The notes beneath the pieces were generated by a model, which had not been told where the DNA came from, made no database searches, and saw only the letters and a list, made by a program, of their open reading frames with translations. 62,081 bases of DNA from a virus: the IMG/VR virus record IMGVR_UViG_3300008954_000054, positions 1 to 62,081 of that record; one strand, written 5' to 3'. The position numbers were made by a program, and so were the translations under genes. This document shows positions 1 to 10,400 of this stretch, one piece after another. How positions within the stretch are numbered: position 1 is the stretch's first letter; each line of letters starts with the position of its first letter.

Positions 1-264
1 CTCACCTTCGGCCACGCCTCGGTCTCTGACCGGCTCTCTGAGAAAGAAGGACTCCGAGCAGCCTCCGGGGACCCCAGCATCGTTGAGTGCTGGGAATGGG
101 AGCGGAGGTACTTCTACGGCAAAGAAGTGACGTGGTTCGTCTATTTCCTCGCCTTGGAAGCGTGGAGTGCCCTGGTGGGGGTGGTGGTCTTCCTCTTCCA
201 TCGGAAGTGGAGAGCCCACTGGAGAGCCTACAAGTCAGTTACCGAAGAGACCGGACCAGAATAG
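1..264 (+). CDS. Partial membrane protein, 5' end outside window
   Basis: Frame 1 is open from the first base to a TAG at 262-264, giving 87 residues with no start codon, so the gene begins before the window. The middle of the peptide has an aromatic/hydrophobic stretch (TWFVYFLALEAW then SALVGVVVFLF) that would make one membrane segment. It is followed by a basic tail with HRKWRAHWRAYK, suggesting a cytoplasmic C-terminus. It converges on the minus-strand gene ending at 228 and overlaps it by 37 bases, as other accessory genes here do. Function is unknown. An open frame of this length could arise by chance in GC-rich DNA, but the membrane segment with a positive-inside tail favours a real gene. 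Confidence 0.5.
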   Translation, partial: LTFGHASVSDRLSEKEGLRAASGDPSIVECWEWERRYFYGKEVTWFVYFLALEAWSALVGVVVFLFHRKWRAHWRAYKSVTEETGPE

Positions 265-608
265 GGATAGGGATAGGAGTAAAGCCCACCCGCCCGCACG
301 TAGAAGGTGTCCCCATCAGAGCAGGCGGCGAAGATGACGTTGGCCTCTTCTGGGGAGCACTCTCCAGAAGGGATGCTCATCTCCTCGATCGACTGGACAA
401 GCGCATTGGCCTCAGCCCACTCAGGATCCTTGAAAAAGCGGAAACGAACCCCCGCGGCTTCCAGGGCTTTCACCATGTCCCTTTGGGGAGCCCCTGAGGA
501 CCACTTCGTCGGTGGTCTGGGATAGTAGAAGTGTAAGAGATTGATTCGGACTCCCCGGCGAGTACAGCCGGGGTGAGTCGGGTCGCCTTGGAACTCCAGA
601 CCGAACAT
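228..608 (-). CDS. Hypothetical accessory protein
   Basis: Small protein of about 126 residues with no family I recognise. It is rich in Cys, Pro and aromatic residues and ends in a Tyr/Pro-rich tail (YSYPYPYSG). I chose the ATG at 608, preceded by GAGG at 5 bases. A GTG at 614 in the same frame, preceded by AAGGA, is an equally plausible start two codons earlier. A TCGTAT element lies 18 bases upstream of the ATG, so the gene appears to have its own promoter. It is a single-gene unit downstream of the tail-fibre operon and converges with a membrane-protein gene at the left edge. Confidence 0.75.
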   Translation of the reverse strand: MFGLEFQGDPTHPGCTRRGVRINLLHFYYPRPPTKWSSGAPQRDMVKALEAAGVRFRFFKDPEWAEANALVQSIEEMSIPSGECSPEEANVIFAACSDGDTFYVRAGGLYSYPYPYSGPVSSVTDL

Positions 609-613
609 GATCA

Positions 614-638
614 CCTCGGTCCTTCTATACGACCGAGG
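614..638 (-). promoter_or_regulatory. TCGTAT promoter-like element inside an inverted repeat
   Basis: On the minus strand TCGTAT (627-632) lies 18 bases before the ATG at 608. It overlaps an 8-bp inverted repeat, CCTCGGTC (614-621) with GACCGAGG (631-638), whose 9-base loop carries most of the TATA part. The same hexamer precedes seven other accessory units in this window. Whether it acts as promoter DNA or as an RNA hairpin at the 5' end is inference. Confidence 0.5.
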
Positions 639-649
639 CTCGGATAGTT

Positions 650-1408
650 TCAGAAGAGGATCGAGTAGGCGGCGAGGTATCTCTTCGTGGACGTGCTTCG
701 GTTCACGAAAGCGAGCCTCAAGGTGGCGGACTTCACGCAGAAGCCTGTAGGCTCCAATCTGCCTACCTGCGTCCAGGCGAGCCCGTCATTGAGACTCAGG
801 TGGACCTCAAAATCCCCAGGCTCCTGGTTGGTCTCCGTGACGGACTTGACCGCGGGGGAGTTAGTCCCGCTGGTCGCCCCGTAGGAGGATCGAATGTCGT
901 GGCTGGTGGAGAAATCATAGATCTGCCACCAGACCATAAACTCGTCCGCCCCGACGCCGCTGGTCTGAGCTGAGATATCAATGGAGTCTGTGACTACGCA
1001 GCCGGGGCGAACCGGTGTCACCATGGCATTCTGGGAGAGGATCGCAGTCATACAGGGAGCGGTGCCCGTCGCTGCGGGGCCCGTACCCCGACCTGTCTGC
1101 ACCCGAGCAATCGCGGATCCCGGCCCGGTGGTGCTGAGGTCCAGGTCAGCCACGTCGGATGCAGACAGGAGAGGGTTGAAAACGATGTTCCCGTATTGGG
1201 GATACTGAGCGAGTAACCCAGCTTGAGCCAAGCTGGAGACGTCTCCCCCATCCACAGGAGAGATGTACGAAGCCGGACCCACCTCGACCTTGGCCCCATC
1301 CGGGACGGGAATAATGAACTTCCCGTTGAATGGAGTGGGATCGCCCACCGCCGGGGTCTTCTCGACCTGAAGAATCTTCAGATCTGCGAAGTTTCCGAGG
1401 ATCCTCAT
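650..1408 (-). CDS. Virion structural protein, tail-fibre region
   Basis: A 252-residue protein, last gene of the fibre block. Its ATG overlaps the stop of the upstream 3412-aa gene (ATGA), so translation is probably coupled. The N-terminal half has short beta-prone stretches (GKFIIPVPDGAKVEVGPASY). The C-terminal half reads like a beta-sandwich ending in TLRLAFVNRS and YLAAYSILF. There is no signal peptide or membrane segment. Its size and place right after a giant fibre gene suit a distal fibre piece, an attachment cap or a fibre-associated chaperone, but nothing in the sequence decides between these. No catalytic motif was seen. Confidence 0.85.
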   Translation of the reverse strand: MRILGNFADLKILQVEKTPAVGDPTPFNGKFIIPVPDGAKVEVGPASYISPVDGGDVSSLAQAGLLAQYPQYGNIVFNPLLSASDVADLDLSTTGPGSAIARVQTGRGTGPAATGTAPCMTAILSQNAMVTPVRPGCVVTDSIDISAQTSGVGADEFMVWWQIYDFSTSHDIRSSYGATSGTNSPAVKSVTETNQEPGDFEVHLSLNDGLAWTQVGRLEPTGFCVKSATLRLAFVNRSTSTKRYLAAYSILF

Positions 1409-4400
1409 CGGTCATTCCCCAGGTGGTTGACGTTCTCCACATAGGCGGTGCCGTCTGCGGTCTCGACCTCAAAGGCCGCCTTCACGCTACCCACCCAGCA
1501 ACCCGCTCCGGTGGAATTGGTCACGTCGCCATTACCCGCGGTGATTTCCAGGTACACCCGAGCCCCTGGAGGCAACATAGACCCAGATGGGGCCGCGATA
1601 CCGTACCTCTCCAAGATGTAGTCCAGCCAGTTGCCCACCTTGAAGGGCCTGTCCTTCGGACGGAAGCTCCCAGGAGTCAGCCGGCGACCGAACTTCTGGA
1701 TGCTGGCCGAGTCCGTCGCGTCGAAGTCATCCCCAACCGGGGTGAGCGCGATCGTGAAGGCGTGGGGACAGGTCGTAGGGACATTGTTGATCGCTGATCC
1801 GGCGTTGATATCCGGAGCCTTCGGGTTCTCGCCGCCATGAGCGACCACGATCCCTGTCAACGCCTGCGGGCAGACAGCAGGCGGGGTCGTACCCGAGAAA
1901 TCATCCATGTCCGGCCAGAGACCGCTGGTGAAGGCCGAACGAATTCCGCCGCTCGTAAGGGAGGACCGAGGCAGAGGGCTTGCGAGCACAAGGGAGTCAT
2001 CCCGAGCCCCCCAGACGCTCGCCGTGAAGTCCTGAGAGCCCCAGACAATCGGGTTGTGGGCGTTCCCCAGATAACTGATGGAGCCGTGAAGGTCGTTCGC
2101 TGAGGACTCACTGGAGCAGCCGAAGCCGTACTCGGGATCTCCGGTACGCCAGTCAGACTCCGCGCCTGGAGTGTTGGAGGGGCCCGCGTCCACCCAACGC
2201 TCCATCACGTTGGGCATGATATCCCCGGCTTCCCGGTTCACGTACAGGGGAACCACGACGGCACCGCCCGCCTTGTGAGTCCCTGTGTTGTCGTCGTGGT
2301 TGTACATGACCGTAGGAGCCCGGCCACCGAAGGGGCTGATTCCCGGACCTGAAGCGTAGGGGTGCTCCTCAAGGGAGATCCCCGACTTGAACTCGCGGGC
2401 GTGTGAACCCGGAAGCTCCACGATCAGGTTGAACGCCATGTAGTAGGGGGCCAACGGATCACCGCTGGTGTCCACATAGCCCGGGGTGGCTTCCTCACCT
2501 CGGCTGGGGAGATTGTTGCCCCAGACGCCGAAGTTTACCCAGAGCCGAAGCAGTCGAGCACCCTTGGGCTGCTTCCCCGGGAAGGGAGAGGCGATTCCGC
2601 CACCCGGCTGCATCGCCTGGGTGAAGGCGTCCGTCAGGTCCACCCGGAGGGTGGGCATCGGCTCCTCTGCGTCCCGCTGGTTGTCCGGGCTGGGAACCCA
2701 GAGCTGCCACCAAGCAGGTCCAGGAGTCCAGACGTAATTCCGTCCGGTGTCCGCATTCCAAAGCAGCGTACCCGTCCGGCCGGAGACCATTGACCGATCC
2801 ATCAGTACCCAGGGCGTCGAGAGATCGAACCCAAGCCCCGAGGTGGTGTTGGTCATCACCTTGGGCCCTGTTCCAACATCTACGTCGCCAGAGGTCGTGG
2901 CTCCCGGGACTACCCAGGTGCTCGACTTCATGTTGTTGGGGGAGATGGTGACGATCCGCTCGCGAGCGACCGGCTGGATGGCGTACTGCATCACGTAGTT
3001 GTGTCCCCGAGAGGGGATCTCCCCCGACACCGTGTCCGGCCAGAATCCATAAACCCCAAGAGGGGAATAGAGCAGAGGCCGACCTCGTCCTGAGTCTCCG
3101 TTGGTACCAGAGACCACTCGACCCACCTTGATCAGCTCAGTGTAATACTCCTCGCAGTCTCCCCCGAGGATCAAATCCGCGGTGGTCGGGCACCGGTTGA
3201 TCCGGAAGATATCCACCTGCTCGTCGATATCATCGCCAGGGTACGGGTTTCCACCCACCCATGCCTTCGTGGTCAGGGAAGCCCCTGCTTCGGACTGCGA
3301 AGCCAAGAGCGTGTTGAACCGGTACTTCGCCGGCCTCTTCAGGTGGACATAAGACCCCGAGTGCTCTTCCGTCAGGGGAGCTGAGAACACCCACCGGAGA
3401 CCGGCAGCGGCAGACCGAGAGAAATGCTGGCTGTTGTCTACGATGGGGAGGGCGTTGTTTCGATCACCGAAGCCCCGGTCAAGCTGAGAGGCGTGACCCG
3501 GGTAGGAGTGGAACCCGATCGACATGGGATCACGAGCGTTCCCCGCTGTCGGCATCGTGTGACCGGTAGACGTAGAGAGCCACTCCACCCGGAGTGCTGC
3601 CCGGTTGCCTGTCACCTGAGCCGCTTGGGTAGCGGTGAGCAGGCTCAGGTCGTAGGTGACCTCCAGGGAAGCCCCGTTGCTGGACCAGACAATGAACTGA
3701 ACCCCGAAAGAGGTCGAGAGCCCGTTGAACGCTGCCGTGCTGTTCAACAACGTCACGATCCCATCCGGGTCTGCGGAACCCGGAGCCAGGATGGTAGGCC
3801 CAGCCGTGTAGAATGAAGCCCCGGTGTTGTCCGTAATCCACAGGGACATGTTGCCGAAGTCACCCGGCGTCCCGGACATGAGAGATTGATTCGTCCGGAA
3901 GTTGCTCGCAGCCTCAAGCAAAGGAGCCCGAGCGACCAGCGGAAGAGCCCCATCGAAAGTGGTGGAGTGTTTCTTCGCGTCACCCTCTCGACGAAGCTTC
4001 CGAACTACGGCTACCGAAGTCGTCAGAGCCGCATTTGCTCCGGTCCCGTCGAACTCGTTCACAATAGCTGGCTGGACCTCGTAGTTGTCCAGCACGTCAA
4101 TGACGACCCACCATCCCGTGTACTTATAGTTGTACGTCCCGCAGATGTAGATCATCCGACCTACATCCCCCGCTCCGAAGTCACCCCCAGGGGGTTTGAA
4201 GGAGTACCGGGTGGAGTAGAAGATCGCGTCGGCGGAGTCGATAGACGTCGTGGGATCCGTGGCGTCCGTCCACGGCGGAATGAGGCCGCCCCCTACTCCC
4301 CGAGGCCCGAGCACCGGGACAAACTCCACGTTCGGAGTGATCCGATACCGGTGACCCACCAGGGGCCGACGAACCTGCTCAATTTCCTGATCCGAAGCAG

Positions 4401-7400
4401 CGACCACGACGGTGACCGTGTCAATCCGATCACCGAAGCCGTTGGAGGTACCGTTCACCGTGTCCGCTTCCGGGTCTTCGCTCACGTCCACGTAGGGCCC
4501 GATATCGTAGACCACCTGAAGCTCGTTGGTCACGCCCCCGTGGTTGATGGTAATGCTCCCGTTGATCGGACCGCGGGTGCCATTCCCCAACTCTCCGGAG
4601 AGGGTGTTCACGTTCGTGTAAGCGAACTCTCGACCCAGGTGCCCGGCGGTGAAGAAGCACCCGTTGGACACATCCTCGATGACCATCCCATCGAGGATCC
4701 GCATCTGCTCCGCGGTCCCGCTATTGGGGTAGTCCCCCGTAACGCTGCGGCTGCGAGAGTGCCGGTACGCCTGAGACAGGACCCCCGGACCTGCTTCGTG
4801 GGAAGCCGGCCCTTCGGTCCTGTCCCCATCCTTGGTCCTCTCCGCGGAAGAGAAACACATCTCGGGGCTGATTCCGAAATCCGTGGTCTTGTTGGCCCGG
4901 AATTCATACAGCGGGGTGTCCGTCGGGGTGCTTCCCACCGCGGTGTCGGTGACGAAATCCGCCCACCCGCTACCCGCCATCGTCGGGGGGCCCTTCGGGA
5001 GGAGGAGACACTCCCCGAATGTCGGGACCTCAATCCCACGGATACCCGAGCTGGGTGCCCCCAGAAGGGCGTTCATACCCTGGTGACCACCCTTGGCGTC
5101 GATTACCCGGAAGGGCCTCTCATAGCGGACGGTACCCGGCGAGCGGAACCTGATGCCCGACCAGGGAGCCGGGAAGAGGCTGTCATTCGGTGTGATGTGG
5201 ATATTGGGTTCGTCCGTACCTCCCAGATCAGGACTGGTCCTGGCGATGAGCAGTCGGGCGGGGCTCGCGAATGAACTCGCCGCGACAGCGTTCTCCTTCA
5301 ACCTGAAGGGCAACCCCTGAGCCGCTCGGGCATCTTCAAACTGGAGAGAGCCGTGGGGGCCTACGACCGTGGCGTCCTCAAAGAATTCAACAGTGTTGAA
5401 CGTAGAGGGGACGCTGGGGGCCCCGTGGCTCCGAGACCTGAAGTGGGAGGTCAGGGGCCACGCCGACGCCTGACCGACGACGGAGAATCCCGCGAGGGTC
5501 TCCATCTCTACCGGACGGGGAGTTGCCCGGAAGGCGGAAGCCATCACCAGACCGAGGCCGCCATCCAACAGGACACCGGGACCAAGTCGCTGAGTGTGTC
5601 CGACGAAGCTGACACGCCCCGCCCTGTCCATCGCGAATTCTCCCCAGGTGCTCGCAGAGGAGAGGTCGTCGAGCCCGTCAGCCCGAGCCGTCGCATGGAC
5701 TACCGCTCGGGCATAGACGTGGTGGGTGGTGGTCGTGCCGGGAGTCCCGGACCAGGAGAACCAAGCGTGGCTGGTGACCCGTCCCCGGGAGTCTTCAGAG
5801 GATCGAATACCCAACAGCCGAGCCGCTCCTGGGAGCGGCCAGCGATCGGTACCCGGACCATCCCGGAAGACCGGGATCATCTCCATCGGGAGATCTTCCC
5901 GCCCGAGCCAGCTCGGATCCAGGCTCATCCCGTGGATGCCCTGCGGGGCACCAGTCGGAGAACCTCCGGGATCCACTACGTCCGCGACGTAAACCTTTTC
6001 CGTCGCCTGGATATCCGCGTAAATGCCCCAGGGGTGACCCTGAAGCTGGTTGGCCCGGACACTCTCCGGAACAAAGCTTTCAAGGGTCGCCGCGACGTTA
6101 GCATCATTCGCAGGCGGGACCGCGTACCTCTCAACGCGGAGCTGGAGGACAGAGACGACGGCGGAGGCCGGGAGAGTGCCGTCTTCCATGTCCCGGATGT
6201 TTGCGGTCGATCCCGTCTGACCGGTCGCGAGGGAAGTCAGAGCCGGGAACTTGCTCTCCAGCTCAGCACTCAACCCGGACATGGTGATCACCGGAGCCCC
6301 GACGATCCTCCACACCCCGTTGTTGTTGTCGCTGGTGTATCCCCCAGACGTATCCTCAAGCTGGAGATACTTGCCCTCAAGGAAAGGCATCAGGACAGGC
6401 ATGTCCGGATTGCCAACCCACCACGCTGCCCGAAGAGCACCGATCGCGTCGGCCCCCCGGATCAAGTCGTCCTGGGTACCGGGCCAGTCAAGCTGACCCG
6501 ATGCCATGAGGAAGGCGTGGAGGTCGGCCCGGGTCAGACCCAGGCTTACCGTCGCCTCCTGAATGAACATGGTCTCGGCAGCACTACCCGCTCGTCGAGC
6601 AGCTCCGAAACCGGAGATCGCGTGAGCCATCCCGTTGTCGTAGCCACCCGTTGCAGCGGGGCCGACCTCCATGAGGTTCCACCCGACGGAGCCCTTAACG
6701 GCCAACATCCGACGGACGTAGGCAGTCGCCTGCGTGGAGGCCAGAGGGCGGGGATTGGTCAACCAGATCTGAGCGTCACCAGACACCCTGAGACCCGCCA
6801 CACCGCCGACATGGGCTCCCCCGGCGTAAGACCCCTTGGGGAGCCTCTGGAGGCTCTCAGAGGTGCTCTCACCGGTCGCAAGGCCCTGATCGTAAACGCC
6901 ACCTGAGTCCGGGGCGGGCCAGTCGAGGTTACCCAGGGCGACCGAAGTCGAAAAGACCCCGCTCTCAAGGAAGGTGGTGGTGACCTGAAGAGGGGAAGCC
7001 GCGAGACCCTCTCCCACAACCGGCGTGGTAAACGAGACACCGGGGAGAGCTGAAGGCCCGATCAGGCTGATGAGGTCTACTCGACCTCCGCCGACCAGGA
7101 CACCGGAGAATGAAGATGTAGCTGTGGTGTCTGCCGAGCCTCCGTCAAGCCCCTGTCCGTACTCATCCGACGTGTTGGTCAGTGCCGTATTGGCGTGCTT
7201 CGCCAGTGACCTGAAAGCGGAAGCGAACTGGTTGAATCCCGGTCGGGGAATGATCGAGACTTCCAGGTCCGTCGAAGCGGTGTTCGCCGTAGGGGAGAAC
7301 GCTCCAATGGACGTGGGCTGGAAGCCCTGAGGGAGGAGATGACCATCCGTGGTCTCGTAAGTCCCTCGGGAGACCACCAACAGCTCGCCCGTGTTGGTAG

Positions 7401-10400
7401 AAGTATCCCAAGCCAGCACCCGCCCCTCAAAGGCTTCCGTGGTGCCGTCCCTGATGCCCGTAACCAGATCCCCGGCGGCGATCGAATTGGGAGCCACCGA
7501 AGGTGAGTCGAACTCCGTTCCAGTCGCCGTCACCTCGATGAGGAAGGACGGGTAGCCGACCTGGGAAGTCGCTGTCAGAAGACAGGAGAACCCCATCTCC
7601 CCATGCGGGGAGAGACCGTAGCTCACCCAGATATCCGCGAGTCCGGCAGCGGAACCCGTCGTCCGGTCGATAACCGTCAGATCCTCGGCACCCCAGACCC
7701 ACCGGCCCATGTAGCCGTACTCATAACCCTTGTCAGGCCACGCCTGAGCCGGCGTCGATCCCGGCTCCAGGTCTGTCCCCACTTGGAAGACCGGCGCCCG
7801 ACGAGGACCAGCGAACCAATCCGAGCCATGCCCGCGAAGGATCTCGATCCGAGCCCGAAGAGGACTCGATGCCGTGCTCTTGACGCGGTGAGATCCGACG
7901 AGATGCCCTAGCGGACGAACACCATTCTGGGAGAAACCGAGATCCGTGGCTCCCGAGTTGGCCGCCGCTTCCGAAGGGAAGTCACCCGCAACCGGAGGCG
8001 AGGGAGTGTCATTGGCGTCGTCCCCGAAAAAGAGCCCACAGGTGGGGATCTCGTAAGGGTCCGGGTCGAAGTCCCCAGCGAGGAGCCCCGCGATATCCCC
8101 TGACGAGTCCTCCGCGTTGACTCGCCCGACCTCAATCATGACATTGTAGAAGTCCTGAGCAGACGCGCTAGCGTCACCAGAACCCCACCCACCGCAGATG
8201 AGGCAGACCGTCTCCGAGCCCGTCGGGTGACGGGCATCCCCTGGTCCAATGAAGAGGAACTGACGCTCTCCAACAGGGGCTCCAGTCGGAGCCGCGATCG
8301 ACCCGGCAGCGGCACCGCCAATCCAGGCGTTCGGGGAAGCCGAGACCCCCGCGGGGGTCTCGTAGAACCCCGCATCGTCCAGCTTGTCCCCAACATACCC
8401 GGCGTAGGTGGTCTCGTAGAGAGCCTGATTCAGGAAAGCTGCGACCTCATCCGGATCCGTGGACGTGATCGTCGTGTCGTAGTTCAGAACGAGGGTAGCC
8501 CACTTGCTGCCGTTGTCGTTCTTGGGATCTGCGGAGAACACCGACAGAGCGAACCCAGAGGCCACGCTGGTGGTGAACGGGTTGAGGGCGTTGATTACCT
8601 GAGACTCCAGGTAATACTGAGCCGGGAGGACCCGGACCTGTCGGCCGGACACAAGGAGCCGCTCAGTGGCCCCACTCCCCTCCGTTGTTGATGGAGAGGA
8701 GGCCGGGGTGAGCCCGGAATAATGGCTGTTGATCGCCGTCTGGATATCAGTGGGGCTATCACTCCCCACCGCCGTGTAAGCGAACCAGTTGAGGGGGTTC
8801 GCGGGGGCCTCGGCATACTCCCGGGCGGTGATCAGCTTCCCACCAGCACGCCCGAAGATCTTAGCGTCTACCACCAGCCGCACACCGGCTACCAGCGGCG
8901 TCCAAGAGGCGTTCTCTGCCGACGCGATGGTGGAGCCTTCCACCACGGCACAGAGCCCCGCCACGTTGGTCGGGAGAGCCGTCTGGAAGACCGAAGAAGC
9001 CTCATCCACCACGAGGTCAAACTGATTCGGCGGGGAGGCAGAATCAGGGATCGTAGCGTTAACCGAAGAGACCTGCTCCACTCGGTTGAGGAACCGGGTG
9101 CTGGAGAGCGTCCCGGCTGCGAAATCTAGCGACAAGGAGGCGTAGAGACGTCCCCTCGCCACCTCCAACCCGACCTCGTTGTCCTCAGAGTCCGAAGCCC
9201 AGGAGGGTGCTGTGGTCGTCCACCGGTTCGACTTCGTATCGAGGAAGAGACGGGCCACCTCTGACGAGCCGCCCAGAGGGAAGCCCGCCCTCAACTCCGC
9301 CGCCGGCCCCTGGACCGCAGTTGGGGTGATCAGCAGAGAACCATCCGGCTGAGCCGTCAAATCACCGTAGGCGATTCGCCATGTACCTGACCGCCACTTT
9401 GCACCATAGGTGGTATCCAGGCGGAGATCGCCGTCGCCCTTCCTCAGAACCACGGTCGCCGGAACGGTGAACGGAATGGCGGCGTCCGTCGCCACACCAG
9501 TCAGGTCAAACGTCGTACCCGTGACGTTCCCGAGCCCGGTCCAGAAAATCCGACCCTGGCTCAACCCGAGAGGGCTTCCCCCCTCGTAAAGCACTTCGGC
9601 GGAACCCGTCTCCGGCCAGTTGGCCGAGTTGGTCCCCGTCAAGGTCATAGTGTGCGGGTTGCTGCCAGCCGCATGAGCAGTCAGCGTCGCGTGAACCCGA
9701 CCCCCGAACACATCCCGCTGCGTCGCGGAAGAATAGCCCAGGGTCGCGGACTCCAGATCGCCACCCGTGACCCGTAGCCCCACGCCCGTCTGCCCTGACT
9801 CACGGGAATACGGGACACAGGCAGCGAAGAGCACCACCTCACCCCGAGGGTTGTTTCCCCCGGAACCGATGATCCCCGCCGGGACAATCGCCCCCCCGGA
9901 GGACGCCGGGGGTGCGTGGGAGAGGTAAACGAGTCCGCCAGCGTAGTCCACCTCGATGAACTGGCTGTCTGTAGTGACCGAAGGATCGATCACCACATCC
10001 CGAGTGTAGATCGGCCGGCTGAAATCCGGGACCGCGTCCCCACCGCCGTCATCCTTCGCAGGGAAGAGCACCATCCGGAAGCCCAGGTCCAACAAGCTCC
10101 CAGGATCCGCCTGCCCGGTCCCGGATTCTGTATCGAAGATGGACCGATCCGCCCGACCCGGGCTCCCGCCAGAAGGCACCTTGCCGGAGGCATCGATCTT
10201 GGTCGTTCTGCGGACCCACTCCGGATCGATCAGATTCCCGAGCCTCGCCGCCTCAACCCGGTCCAGATCGAAATCACCCGTGAACAACTCGCTGATGGCA
10301 TCGTGGAGCGTGAAAGTCACCTCCACCTTGGCAGCACCGGTATGCCCCGTGGTGTCAAAGTAAGGACCGGGGCCGAAGAAGTACCGACCCGTCGCCGGGT

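Noticed and set aside
3886-6906. Long plus-strand open frames (462 and 517 codons) opposite the 3412-aa gene
   Set aside because: GC-rich genes with few stops on the opposite strand give such frames by chance. They lack ribosome sites, are rich in Arg/Pro/Gly in a way typical of antisense frames, and resemble nothing known.
9235-9240. TCGTAT within the 3412-aa gene
   Set aside because: Internal to coding sequence with no gene start after it on that strand.
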